Positions 19,483 through 28,835 of a stretch of 64,000 bases of DNA are shown here, in pieces. Source of the stretch: Eubacteriales bacterium mix99 (GTDB lineage: Bacteria > Bacillota > Clostridia > Caldicoprobacterales > DTU083); contig CP121690.1 in the NCBI GenBank assembly GCA_038396605.1, forward strand, positions 1,954,500 to 2,018,499, read 5' to 3'. The notes under the pieces are model-generated. The model saw only the letters and a list, made by a program, of their open reading frames with translations, searched no databases and was not told the origin of the DNA. Every line of letters begins with the position of its first letter. The stretch's first letter is position 1. A program made the translations under genes and the position numbers.

Positions 19483-19747
19483 CCGCACCAGAATATTCAC
19501 ATATGAAGTATCTTATGGAAAGAATGCCGCTCTTGGTGAAATTAAAGCTGAGGAAGGCATGGGTACTGCATTGAGCGAAAAGCGTAATAACTTTCTGACC
19601 CAATCAATAGTGGCTTCAGTTGATAAATTTGATGAAGTGTTTGATACTGGAATGCAAGATTACCTCAATTCAGGAGGTCAAGCTATTATAGACGAGCGTA
19701 AGGCAGCCTGGGAAAAAGTTTATAGTGATAAGACCATGCTTGACTGA
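19483..19747 (+). pseudogene. LplA-type solute-binding lipoprotein, 3' part
   Basis: The C-terminal roughly 87 residues of the binding protein whose 5' part ends at 15295. The reading FTYEVSYGKNAALGEIKAEEG... DYLNSGGQAIIDERKAAW is the standard ending of Lpl-class binding proteins. It has no start or export signal of its own. The frame continues into the IS21 right end. A 12-bp interrupted hairpin follows the stop. Confidence 0.88.
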
Positions 19748-19758
19748 TGTATGTTATA

Positions 19759-19791
19759 GGGGGAGACTCAGCAAACATGCTGCCTCTCCCC
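19759..19791. terminator. hairpin between convergent binding-protein remnant and AraC gene
   Basis: GGGGAGA (19760-19766) pairs with TCTCCCC (19785-19791), and inner CAGCA pairs with TGCTG. No T tract on the plus side, so termination strength is uncertain. It may serve both converging transcripts. Confidence 0.5.
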
Positions 19792-19792
19792 T

Positions 19793-20650
19793 TCAAGCCT
19801 TAGTAAATTCAGAAGGAGTTATCCCCTGCCGTTTTTTAAATATGCGACTGAAATAAAATATATCATGAAACCCTACTTTTTGCGACGCTTCCGAAACGGA
19901 AAGCCCGTCTCTTAAAAATTGTTTGGATTTATTAATTCGTATATCAATTAAATAAGAGATTACGGATTTTCCAGTTATATTTTTAAACATACTGCCCAAA
20001 TAGGAAGGACTGATATCCAGGTAGTCCGCAATGTCCTGCAAACTTAAGGGCCTGGAATAGTTTTGAATCATATAATTTATCGCTTTATCTACCCTTGCAA
20101 TATTGGAATAATTATATTGGTGACCATACTTACGATTGGATTCTTTATATTGAAGTAAAAGGGCCAGAATCTCCATAAATACAGCCCTCTCCTTTATAAC
20201 AGCAGTAGGGGGAGTTGTGGCAGTGTTTATGGATAGTCTTAGGTTTGCTACTTCAGAGAATAAATCCAGTAATTTACGAAAGAGATCTGAGTCTTCAATG
20301 GTCTCACAGAAATCGAACGGCAGATCCTGGTTATAAAGATACCACTGTGAACCTTCCTGTACAGGACAGGTATATAAGAATTCAACAGCGAGACACTTTA
20401 AGGGATTATCCTTAGAGGTATAAGCCTCTCTTATATCATTAGGTTTATAGTATATCAGGTCTCCCTTTTTACCCTGGCACATGGAGCCATTTCTTAAAAA
20501 AGTTACTTCTCCATCATATATTATCATGAAGTTATGGAAGTCGAGTGTCGTTTTTGGCAAATACCATGATGAAGTATTAGATTCTCTTTGCACAGCATAT
20601 AGAATTTTTGGGAATATTGTGTTTAAGATATTCTCAGAATGAATACTCAA
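19793..20650 (-). CDS. AraC-family transcriptional regulator (next to GH67)
   Basis: About 285 residues: an N-terminal cupin-like sensing domain (FHNFMIIYDGEVTFLRNG... GDLIYYKPND) and a C-terminal double helix-turn-helix (LSLQDIADYLDISPSYLGSMFKNITGKSV... VGFHDIFYFSRIFKKRQGITPSEF). The TTG at 20650 is preferred because AGGAG lies about 9 bases upstream; the frame is open to 20671. It is transcribed away from the GH67 gene and towards the binding-protein remnant. By analogy with aldouronate clusters it probably controls transporter and aguA in response to aldouronates; this is inference. Confidence 0.9.
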   Translation of the reverse strand: MSIHSENILNTIFPKILYAVQRESNTSSWYLPKTTLDFHNFMIIYDGEVTFLRNGSMCQGKKGDLIYYKPNDIREAYTSKDNPLKCLAVEFLYTCPVQEGSQWYLYNQDLPFDFCETIEDSDLFRKLLDLFSEVANLRLSINTATTPPTAVIKERAVFMEILALLLQYKESNRKYGHQYNYSNIARVDKAINYMIQNYSRPLSLQDIADYLDISPSYLGSMFKNITGKSVISYLIDIRINKSKQFLRDGLSVSEASQKVGFHDIFYFSRIFKKRQGITPSEFTKA

Positions 20651-20792
20651 TTTAATCACTCCTGACTTCAATAGTTATATAGTACAAATATAATTATATA
20701 ATATATGGAGCAAAATTCAAATAAAATATACAATAAAAGTACATTGCTACAGAAAATGAGCAATACGAAATAGCTAAAGAAAGGTATGAACA

Positions 20793-21980
20793 ATGAGTAA
20801 TAGAAATCATTTATATGACTGTTGGCTGGGATTTGAGAATTTATTGAACCCACCTTTAAAAGAGGAATATATGAAATACTGCAAAAACATTTATATCAGA
20901 GGGAGCAATGATATTGTATTGGCGGCTATGAATGAGCTAAAATTGGCAATAAAAAAGATATTTAATATAGAGGCGGATATTTATAGAAGACGACCCGAAG
21001 CCCCATATGTTCTTGTCGGGCGACTGGAGGATGTAGCAAATAAAGGGCATGTGCTCCAGTCAGGGTTGAAAGCGGAAGGATTCTGTATAGAGAATATTGC
21101 AGAGGATGGAAATGATGCTATACTAATAATAGGAAAGGACGGCAATGGGGTACTCTATGGGGTTTTCGATTTTATTAGATCGATTTGCTGTGGCAAAACG
21201 ATAGAAGCGGCATTAAAGGTTGATTTTCCTCGTAATTCATTGAGAATTATCGATCACTGGGATAATATAGATGGGAAAATAGAACGCGGTTATGCGGGAG
21301 AATCAATTCTCTACAGGGATAATGCCATTGTTAAAGATAAGAGCAGGGTGAGAGATTATGCTCGACTTTTAGCATCTATAGGAATAAATGGCATAGTCGT
21401 AAATAATGTTAATGTACACAAGGAAGAAACAAAATTTGTTACAGAAGATTATCTTCCGGAGATAAGAGGATTATCCAATGTTTTTAGTGAATTCGGAATT
21501 AAAATCTATCTAAGTATAAACTTTGCTGCTCCCATTGAAGTTGGTAATCTCCCTACAGCGGATCCTTTGGACCCTTTAGTGAAGAAATGGTGGGCTGATA
21601 CTGTAGAAACAATCTATGACTATATTGAAGATTTTGGTGGATTCCTTGTAAAAGCTGATTCGGAATTCAGGCCTGGCCCTTATACCTATGGACGGAACCA
21701 TGCAGATGGAGCCAATATGTTGGGAGAGGTACTGAAACCTTATGGTGGAGTCGTAATCTGGAGATGTTTTGTATATAACTGTATCGTGGATTGGCGAGAC
21801 CGATCCATGGATAGGGCTATGGCATCCTATGATAATTTTAAACCTCTGGATGGTAAGTTTATGGATAATGTAATACTGCAGGTAAAGAACGGACCAGTGG
21901 ACTTTCAGGTCAGAGAGCCAGTGTCGCCGTTATTCGGGGCCATGGAACAAACCAATATGATGGTGGAGTTTCAAATAACT
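20793..21980 (+). pseudogene. aguA: GH67 alpha-glucuronidase, 5' part (split by IS66-type element)
   Basis: The first 396 codons of an intracellular GH67 enzyme that removes (4-O-methyl)glucuronic acid from aldouronates. Seen: the N-terminal domain with ILIIGKDGNGVLYGVF, the barrel with the likely acid E291 (KADSEFRPGP), YGRNHADGANML, and one water-activating carboxylate D370 in GPVDFQVREP. It ends at FQIT inside the IS duplication. The predicted partner Glu (ITQEYTGQ) is on the other fragment, so the truncated protein, which reads into the IS until 22145, should be inactive. AAAGG precedes the ATG. The usual motif is SEGQPGP; here it is SEFRPGP. Confidence 0.92.
21973..21980 (+). repeat. target-site duplication AAATAACT, left copy
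   Basis: Eight-base perfect duplication (second copy 24410-24417), the size made by IS66-family elements. Confidence 0.95.
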
Positions 21981-22095
21981 GTAACCGTCAACCCGGCCGT
22001 CACATTGCAGGAAAGGCGTCAGAAAGGGTACAATTTACTTCAAAAGAGTTCAAAACGCTCTAAGAAGTGTTTTGAAGCAAATTGGAGTGAATTGA

Positions 22096-22455
22096 GTGGA
22101 TACACAAAAAATTGTGACGAGGTTCCGGCTGTCGGGCTGGGGTGAAGAGGTAAAAGAACGGATAGCCAGCGGGCAGACCGTAAACGCATTCTGCGAAGAA
22201 AAGGGAATCAGCAAAGCCACCTATTACTACAGACAGAAGAAAGTACGGGAAGCTGCCTGTAGGGGGCTGTTGGAGAAACAAGGCGGCGAGGGTGGGCTTG
22301 TGCCGAACGGATGGACGCAGCTTGAGGAGCCTAAACTTGCCGCTGCTGCCGAAAGTATACTGACCATCGAAATCGGCGGCTGTCATATCAAGGTAACTGC
22401 TTCGACGGATTTGGAACTGCTGGCGAAGGTCTGCCGCGTACTGAGGTCGCTGTGA
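22096..22455 (+). CDS. tnpA: IS66 accessory protein TnpA
   Basis: A 119-residue helix-turn-helix protein (VNAFCEEKGISKATYYYRQKKV) of the IS66 TnpA/OrfA type, starting with GTG. It overlaps tnpB by four bases (ATGA-type coupling). It is needed with TnpB for efficient transposition in studied IS66 elements. Confidence 0.88.
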   Translation: MDTQKIVTRFRLSGWGEEVKERIASGQTVNAFCEEKGISKATYYYRQKKVREAACRGLLEKQGGEGGLVPNGWTQLEEPKLAAAAESILTIEIGGCHIKVTASTDLELLAKVCRVLRSL

Positions 22456-22805
22456 TGCGCTTCGACGAAAAGCCCGTGTATCTGTGCTGCGGATGCACGG
22501 ACATGAGGAAATCCATCAATGGGCTGATGACGCTTGTGCAGCAGAGCTTTTCTCTGGACCCTTTCGCCGATGCGCTGTTCGTTTTCTGCAACCGAAACCG
22601 TGACCGCATAAAAATACTTGAATGGGACGGCGACGGCTTCTGGCTGTATTTCAAGCGGCTGGAACGCGGACATTTCCGTTGGCCGTCGTCGGATGGAGAA
22701 GCGACAATGGCGCTGAACAGCGAAGAATTATCCTGTCTGATTGACAGTGCAAGGCTTGCAAAGAAGCTCAGCCGAAGCGAGGTTTCCGAACGTAAAATTT
22801 CGTAA
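22452..22805 (+). CDS. tnpB: IS66 accessory protein TnpB
   Basis: A 117-residue IS66 Orf2/TnpB protein with the family core VYLCCGCTDMRKSINGLM, FVFCNRNRDRIKILEWDGDGFWLYFKRLE and RWP. Function in transposition is auxiliary and not well defined. Confidence 0.93.
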   Translation: MMRFDEKPVYLCCGCTDMRKSINGLMTLVQQSFSLDPFADALFVFCNRNRDRIKILEWDGDGFWLYFKRLERGHFRWPSSDGEATMALNSEELSCLIDSARLAKKLSRSEVSERKIS

Positions 22806-22869
22806 AATATCGGGTGCAAAAAAGCCGATTTTTCTTGATTCCATGCGGTTTTTACGGTATAATTAGAGC

Positions 22870-24402
22870 ATGGAAAAGCGAGAGAAAACAGTTGAAATTC
22901 CGCTGCATGTTTATGAGAATTTTCTCAAGCAGGCGGAGCAGATTGCCGAGCTGAAACAGCAGGTAGAGTGGCTGACGGAACAATTTCGACTTGCCAGTCA
23001 CAAACGATTTGGCACGTCCAGTGAGCAGACGGACAACGGACAGTTGTGCTTATTCAACGAAGCGGAGGAAACCGCCGATTTGACCGCACCGGAGCCGGAG
23101 ATCACTAAAGTCAAAGCGCATTATCGCCGGAAGACCCGTCTGACCACCGACAAGCTGCCGGAAGATTTGCCCGTCGAGGTCATCCTGCATGAGCTGCCGG
23201 AAGAAAAACGTGTCTGTCCTGACTGCGGCTGTCCTCTGCACAAGATGGGCGAAGAGGTGCGCGAGGAACTGAAAATCATCCCGGCAAAAGCCGTGCTTGT
23301 CCGCCATGTACGGCATATTTACGCCTGCCGGCACTGCGAGGGATCTTCCGACCGTGTGCCGATCGTCAAGGCGAGCATGCCGGAACCCGTCATCAAAGGC
23401 GGTTTCGCATCGCCCGAATCGGTCGCCCACATCGCTGTGCAGAAATTTGTGATGGGCAGCCCGCTTTACCGGCAGGAGCGGGAATGGGCACAAAACGGCA
23501 TTCTGCTTTCCCGTCAGACGATGTCGAATTGGCTCGTAAAAGCCAGTGAAGGTTGGCTGGAGCCGATATACAAAGAGATGAAACGGCAGCTATGCGAGCA
23601 TCAGGTCCTTCACGCAGACGAAACCACCCTCCAAGTGCTGCATGAGGACGGCAAGCCCGCCCGGAGCAAGAGCTATATGTGGCTTTACCGGACAAGCGGC
23701 GAGGCGGAACACCAAATTGTGCTGTATGACTACCAAAGGGACCGAAAGTATACCCACCCGGAAACCTTTTTGAAAGATTTTTCGGGTTTTCTCCATACGG
23801 ACGGTTATGACGGCTATCACAAACTCCCTGACCGGATTACCGTTGTGGGCTGTTGGGCACATCTGCGCCGAAAGTTCGACGAGGCGCTGCAAACGCTGCC
23901 GAAAGAAAAACGTGACTCGTCCGATGCCCAAAAAGGGATCGCCTACTGTGACAGGCTGTTTCATTTTGAGAAACAGTTTGCTTTGCTGTCCCCGGAAGAA
24001 CGCCGGGAAAAGCGTGAACAACTCTCCAAACCGATGATGGAGGCTTTTTTCACATGGGCCGATTCGCTTCGCGCGCTGCCAAAGTCCCTGCTGGGCAAGG
24101 CGGTCTATTATGCGCAGAGCCAGCGCAAATATCTCAGAGCTTATTTATTGGACGGCAGGCTTGAAATCAGCAACAACCGCGCTGAAAATTCGATCCGTCC
24201 CTTTGTGATGGGACGCAAAAACTGGCTGTTTTCCAATACCCCTAACGGCGCGAGAGCTAGCGCGGTTTATTACAGCCTGATCGTTTCCGCCAGAGAAAAC
24301 GGGCTTGTGCCGTTTGAATATCTCACGAAGATTTTCACTCAAGCCCCGAACGGCGTCGATCCTAAAACCCTTATGCCATGGAAGGTGTCACCCTTGGCTT
24401 GA
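22870..24402 (+). CDS. tnpC: IS66 transposase TnpC
   Basis: A 510-residue DDE transposase. An N-terminal coiled coil (LKQQVEWLTEQFRLA) is followed by a zinc-binding segment with CPDCGCPL and YACRHC, then the catalytic domain (HADETTLQVL; HTDGYDGYHKL; SNNRAENSIRPFVMGRKNWLF). The terminal IS66_C part ends near PWKVSPLA, 7 bases before the element's right end. It appears intact. Confidence 0.96.
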   Translation: MEKREKTVEIPLHVYENFLKQAEQIAELKQQVEWLTEQFRLASHKRFGTSSEQTDNGQLCLFNEAEETADLTAPEPEITKVKAHYRRKTRLTTDKLPEDLPVEVILHELPEEKRVCPDCGCPLHKMGEEVREELKIIPAKAVLVRHVRHIYACRHCEGSSDRVPIVKASMPEPVIKGGFASPESVAHIAVQKFVMGSPLYRQEREWAQNGILLSRQTMSNWLVKASEGWLEPIYKEMKRQLCEHQVLHADETTLQVLHEDGKPARSKSYMWLYRTSGEAEHQIVLYDYQRDRKYTHPETFLKDFSGFLHTDGYDGYHKLPDRITVVGCWAHLRRKFDEALQTLPKEKRDSSDAQKGIAYCDRLFHFEKQFALLSPEERREKREQLSKPMMEAFFTWADSLRALPKSLLGKAVYYAQSQRKYLRAYLLDGRLEISNNRAENSIRPFVMGRKNWLFSNTPNGARASAVYYSLIVSARENGLVPFEYLTKIFTQAPNGVDPKTLMPWKVSPLA

Positions 24403-24409
24403 CGGTTAC

Positions 24410-24417
24410 AAATAACT
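24410..24417 (+). repeat. target-site duplication AAATAACT, right copy
   Basis: Directly follows the IS66 right inverted repeat and matches 21973-21980. Confidence 0.95.
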
Positions 24418-25287
24418 CAGGAATATACAGGACAGCAAAAGCATCTATGCTATTTGGTTCCTATGTGGAAGGAAACCCTGGATTTTGACACTTATGCAAA
24501 GGGTGAGGGTTCTTTTGTAAGTAAAGTAGCAGATGGGAGCTTATTTAACATGAGATATAGTGGAATAGCCGGAGTCGCAAATGTTGGAGATAGCCCATGC
24601 TGGACAGGACATCCTCTTGCTCAGGCCAATTTGTATGGATTTGGACGGCTATGTTGGAATCCTGAAATGACATCAAAGGAGATAGCGGATGAATGGACAC
24701 TCCTTACCTATGGAAATCAGGGCGAAGTTGTAATGACTGTAACTTCCATGTTATTAGGATCCAGAGAGATATATGAAAACTACACAAGTCCCTTAGGTGT
24801 TGGTTGGATGGTCAATCCGGGACATCACTATGGACCTAATGCAGACGGTTATGAATACTCGCATTGGGGGACCTACCATTATGCTGATCTGAAAGGTATC
24901 GGGGTAGACAGGACATCAGCTACAGGTACAGGTTATACAAAACAATACAGGGAACCAGCAGCTGGCATATATGAGAATATACAAGATTGCCCTGAGAAAT
25001 TTTTATTGTTTTTTCATCATGTGTCATATAATCATAAACTAAAATCAGGGAAGACTGTTATACAACATATATATGATATACATTTTAAAGGAGTGGAACA
25101 GGTGAAAGATCTATTGACACAATGGTCCTCTTTAAAAGGAAAAATTGATGAAGATATCTATAGCCTGGTTTTAGAAAAGTTAAGGATACAGTTAAGGGAT
25201 GCGAAGGAATGGAGGGATGTGATAAATACGTATTTTTATAGAAAGACAGGTATTCAAGATATATATGGAAGAAAAATATATAAATAA
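24410..25287 (+). pseudogene. aguA: GH67 alpha-glucuronidase, 3' part
   Basis: This frame begins with the second AAATAACT copy and continues CAG GAA TAT, reading [19 protein letters not shown], exactly the GH67 sequence expected after FQIT. It carries the predicted second catalytic Glu (second residue after the duplication) and the C-terminal helical dimerisation region ([29 protein letters not shown]). It lacks a start near its beginning. Joining 21980 to 24418 gives an uninterrupted protein of about 685 residues, the normal GH67 length. Confidence 0.93.
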
Positions 25288-25312
25288 GGAAATTATAGGG
25301 AGGATTATTCTT

Positions 25313-26179
25313 GTGATTGAAGTTTTAGATGGAATAAAGGAAACTGTGAACTATCCAGAAAGCTTTAAAATCCGAATCTATAAAAACAAGGAATATGAGG
25401 ATTATCCGCAACACTGGCATACAGCTTTTGAAATAATTATGCCAGTTGAGAATACCTATAAAGCTATCATAGATGAAAAAACTTATAATTTGGATATGAA
25501 AGATATTATTGTTATATCACCCGGAACTCTACATCAGTTATTTGCACCACCTGGTGGCTATCGAATAATACTGCAGGTTGACTATTCCGTGTTTAGTGAC
25601 ATTAAAGAACTAAAGTCAATATTTCATATGTTTCATCCCTGTGTACTCATTACAGCTTCATCAATGGTCCATATACATGAAGAACTTTCATCGCTTATTT
25701 CGGATATAACAGCGGAGTATTTTTCCACGTTACGCTTTAGGGAAGCTTCGATTTACTCCATGATCTTACGCTTTTTTGTGATCCTGGGAAGGAATTGTAC
25801 AGATAGAAAGAACAAGCTTTCAAATATAAAAAATAAGAAATGGCCCGAGTATATAGAAATTTTTATTGACGTATGTAATTATATAAATGATCATTGTACT
25901 GAAAATATTAAACTGGATAATATTTCAAAAGTGGCCGGGTTCAGCAAATCTCACTTTTCACGCCTTTTCAAGCAGGTTATGAATATATCCTGGTATAATT
26001 ACCTGATTAATTGCAGGATTATGCAGGCGGAGAAATTATTGATTGAACCGAGCCTTTCGATCATGCAAGTTGCTATGAAATCAGGTTTTGGCAGTCTTGC
26101 AACATTTAATCGTTTATTCAGAACAAAACGGGGGTGCACACCAACAGAGTATAAATCCCTTTATACGAAAATCCTATAA
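25313..26179 (+). CDS. AraC-family transcriptional regulator (before second transporter)
   Basis: A 288-residue regulator: N-terminal cupin (YPQHWHTAFEIIMPVENTYKA; LDMKDIIVISPGTLHQL) and C-terminal AraC DNA-binding domain (IKLDNISKVAGFSKSHFSRLFKQVMNISW... AMKSGFGSLATFNRLFRTKRGCTPTEYKSL). GTG 25313 is chosen for the AGGGAGG 9 bases upstream; the frame also opens at 25265 inside aguA. It follows aguA closely and precedes the second sugar transporter, whose promoter region carries an inverted repeat that could be its operator. Confidence 0.9.
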   Translation: MIEVLDGIKETVNYPESFKIRIYKNKEYEDYPQHWHTAFEIIMPVENTYKAIIDEKTYNLDMKDIIVISPGTLHQLFAPPGGYRIILQVDYSVFSDIKELKSIFHMFHPCVLITASSMVHIHEELSSLISDITAEYFSTLRFREASIYSMILRFFVILGRNCTDRKNKLSNIKNKKWPEYIEIFIDVCNYINDHCTENIKLDNISKVAGFSKSHFSRLFKQVMNISWYNYLINCRIMQAEKLLIEPSLSIMQVAMKSGFGSLATFNRLFRTKRGCTPTEYKSLYTKIL

Positions 26180-26209
26180 GGCATCCTGTTTGTTATAAGA
26201 AAAAGTCAA

Positions 26210-26234
26210 CAATCAAATTAGCAGCATTTGATTG
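26210..26234. promoter_or_regulatory. 25-base inverted repeat, candidate operator
   Basis: CAATCAAAT (26210-26218) and ATTTGATTG (26226-26234) form perfect 9-base arms around a 7-base spacer. It lies about 105 bases before the binding-protein start, in the only gap between the AraC gene and the transporter operon, so it may be a regulator site. Confidence 0.5.
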
Positions 26235-26338
26235 ATATATGGCGATATTTAAGAAGAGAATAAAGCCAATTTATCATATAATGTTATTTAGTTATATGTG
26301 TATTGTAAATAATCCATAAAAATATGAGGAGGAGGAAC

Positions 26339-27757
26339 ATGAAGAAACGTATTTTTATTACTTTTATTGTTTGTGTACTATTTATGACTTTTTCATTGAC
26401 AGGTTGTAGTAATGGGCAAAGCAGTGGTTCGTCGAATAGTACCAGTGATACCAATGCATCCAAAGGGGAAGAGAAAGATAATACTGAAGTTACCGATGAT
26501 CCCAATGCCAAAGTCATCAACCTTTGGAGTTTTACTGATGAGGTTCCCAATATGATGAAGAAGTATAAAGATCTTCACCCCGACTTTCCTTATAAAATCA
26601 AGACTACTATAATTGCTACCACAGATGGTGCGTATCAGCCTGCACTTGATCAGGCACTGGCATCTGGCGGTGACGATGCACCGGATATTTACTGTGCAGA
26701 GGCGGCATTCGTACTAAAATATACTCAGGGGGACGCCTGTCAGTATGCTGCTCCCTATAAGGACCTTGGGACAGACGTTGATAATCTGTTAAAAGAATCT
26801 GAAATTGCTCAGTATACAGTAGATATCGGTACAACTCCGGATGATGATCTTGTAGCGCTAGGATATCAGGCAACTGGCGGGGCCTTTATCTATCGTCGAT
26901 CCATTGCAAAAGACGTATGGGGTACGGATGATCCTGCAGTGATAAAGGAAAAGGTAGGTCCTGGCTGGGACAAATTCTTTGATGCTGCTGAGGAGCTGAA
27001 GGCAAAAGGGTATGGCATTGTATCCGGAGATGGTGATATGTGGCATGCAGTGGAGAACAGCTCTGAAAAGGGTTGGATTGTCGATGGAAAACTTAATATT
27101 GATCCACGACGTGAGGAATTTCTGGATCTTTCTAAAAAACTTAAGGATAACGGTTACCATAATGATACACAAGATTGGCAGGATGCCTGGTTTGCTGATA
27201 TGAAAGATGCTGGTCCCAAGAAAATTTTCGGCTTCTTCGGACCTGCCTGGCTTATTAATTATACCATAGCGGGCAATTCCGGTGGTGAAGCACCAGGTGA
27301 AGGCACATATGGTGACTGGGCTGTATGTGAACCTCCTGTTGGATTCTTCTGGGGTGGTACATGGATTCTGGCCAATAAGGACAGCAAGGTTAAGAAGACA
27401 GTTGGCGACATACTTGAGTGGATTACGCTTGACAGTTCTGAGAACGGGCTGCAATATTTCTGGGCTAATGGAACACTCAACGGGCCTGGTGGTACCAAAG
27501 ATGCTGTTGCTTCCGGTGCGGTTATGAAGAAGTCGGATGGTACACTTGACTTCCTGGGTGGACAGGATATGTTTGATGTTTTCGTTCCCGCAGGTGAATT
27601 TGCCACTGGTACGAATTTGACGCAATATGATGAAACAATCAACTCCTATTGGCGTGAACAGGTACGTGAATACACTGCAGGTAAGAAGAGCCGGGATCAG
27701 GCCATAGCTGATTTCAGCCAACAGGTTGCTGACAACATCGATATTATTGTGGAATAG
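26339..27757 (+). CDS. sugar ABC transporter solute-binding lipoprotein (CUT1)
   Basis: A 472-residue lipoprotein that should bind oligosaccharides outside the membrane. Signal peptide MKKRIFITFIVCVLFMTFSLTGC with lipobox LTGC, then a Ser/Asn/Asp-rich linker and a family-1 (MalE-like) fold starting VINLWSFTDEVPNMM. The ATG at 26339 is used because GAGGAGGAGG lies just upstream; the ATG at 26324 lies ahead of it. It is followed by two permease genes. Substrate is not fixed by sequence; context suggests xylo-oligosaccharides. Confidence 0.92.
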   Translation: MKKRIFITFIVCVLFMTFSLTGCSNGQSSGSSNSTSDTNASKGEEKDNTEVTDDPNAKVINLWSFTDEVPNMMKKYKDLHPDFPYKIKTTIIATTDGAYQPALDQALASGGDDAPDIYCAEAAFVLKYTQGDACQYAAPYKDLGTDVDNLLKESEIAQYTVDIGTTPDDDLVALGYQATGGAFIYRRSIAKDVWGTDDPAVIKEKVGPGWDKFFDAAEELKAKGYGIVSGDGDMWHAVENSSEKGWIVDGKLNIDPRREEFLDLSKKLKDNGYHNDTQDWQDAWFADMKDAGPKKIFGFFGPAWLINYTIAGNSGGEAPGEGTYGDWAVCEPPVGFFWGGTWILANKDSKVKKTVGDILEWITLDSSENGLQYFWANGTLNGPGGTKDAVASGAVMKKSDGTLDFLGGQDMFDVFVPAGEFATGTNLTQYDETINSYWREQVREYTAGKKSRDQAIADFSQQVADNIDIIVE

Positions 27758-27845
27758 TTTTTTCTGTAACGCTGGCGGACGGTCTTTTCCGTCTGCCTTT
27801 GATTTTGGCAAAATGAAAGTCTATGTTTTACCGGAGGTGATTCCT

Positions 27846-28835
27846 ATGAAACGGAAAAGCGTTAGCTATGCGAAATACGGGTATATATTTTCTATACCTT
27901 TTGTTCTTACCTTCCTTATATTTTCGTTGTATCCCATAATCTATACTGCTGTGATAGGTTTTACGGATCTAAAGGGTCTGGGTAGAACGGATATTCATTT
28001 TTTATCAGATCCATTTCAAAACTTTAAGAACATGCTTAGGAATCCGTCCTTTATTAAGTCCTTATCAAATACAGCGCGGATCTGGGTACTCAACTTCATT
28101 CCTCAAATATTGCTGGCATTATTATTAGCAGCGTGGTTTGCCAATCAACGCAATAAGATGAGAGGTCAAGGTGTATTTAAGACATTGTTCTATATGCCAA
28201 ATATAATGACGGCTGCAACCATAGCCATTCTGTTTAATTCGTTGTTCGGATATCCAAAGGGGCCTGTTAACGATTTATTTAAAGTCCTGGGTCTATCTGA
28301 TGAGCCGATAAACTTCTTGATCAGACAAGGAACAGCGAGAGGGATAGTATCATTTATTCAGTTTTGGATGTGGTATGGACATACTATGATAGTGCTTATT
28401 GCGGGCATGACAGGAATCAATCCGGCAATACTCGAATCGGCTGAGATTGATGGAGCCTCAAATACACAAACTTTTTTATATGTTACTCTGCCGAACCTGA
28501 GGACTATAATGCTCTATACGCTTATAACCAGCATGATTGGTGGATTGCAGATGTTTGACATACCAAAACTGTTCTTAAATGGAGGCCCGGATAACGCAAC
28601 ACTTACCACAAGTGTCTTTATATACAATCAGGCATTTAGTGGCAGTTATATGTATAATCGCGCAGCTGCAGCAAGTATGATTATGTTCGTAATAGCCGCA
28701 GTTTTATCTGGCATACTCTTCTATATAATGCGGGATAAGGATGAGATGCGGCTTAAAAAAGAAAAAAAGAGAGCATTAAGTAAACAGAAAAAAGGAATCG
28801 GGATTAAGGGAGGAGGTCAAAAATATGGGATATAG
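27846..28835 (+). CDS. sugar ABC transporter permease, MalF type
   Basis: A 329-residue permease with about six membrane segments (first: IFSIPFVLTFLIFSLYPIIY). The EAA loop reads ESAEIDGASNTQTFLYVTLPNL. ATG 27846 has GGAGGTGA upstream; the longer frame from 27726 overlaps the preceding gene and is not needed. It pairs with the next gene to form the membrane channel. The basic C-terminal tail is rich in Lys. Confidence 0.92.
   Translation: MKRKSVSYAKYGYIFSIPFVLTFLIFSLYPIIYTAVIGFTDLKGLGRTDIHFLSDPFQNFKNMLRNPSFIKSLSNTARIWVLNFIPQILLALLLAAWFANQRNKMRGQGVFKTLFYMPNIMTAATIAILFNSLFGYPKGPVNDLFKVLGLSDEPINFLIRQGTARGIVSFIQFWMWYGHTMIVLIAGMTGINPAILESAEIDGASNTQTFLYVTLPNLRTIMLYTLITSMIGGLQMFDIPKLFLNGGPDNATLTTSVFIYNQAFSGSYMYNRAAAASMIMFVIAAVLSGILFYIMRDKDEMRLKKEKKRALSKQKKGIGIKGGGQKYGI

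Larger units (their letters stand above)
21981..24409 (+). mobile_element. IS66-family insertion sequence
   Basis: A 2429-base element with perfect terminal inverted repeats GTAACCGTCAA ... TTGACGGTTAC and the three-gene layout tnpA-tnpB-tnpC. All three genes look intact. By eye it is much more GC-rich than the AT-rich host gene, which points to recent arrival from another genomic background. Confidence 0.96.
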
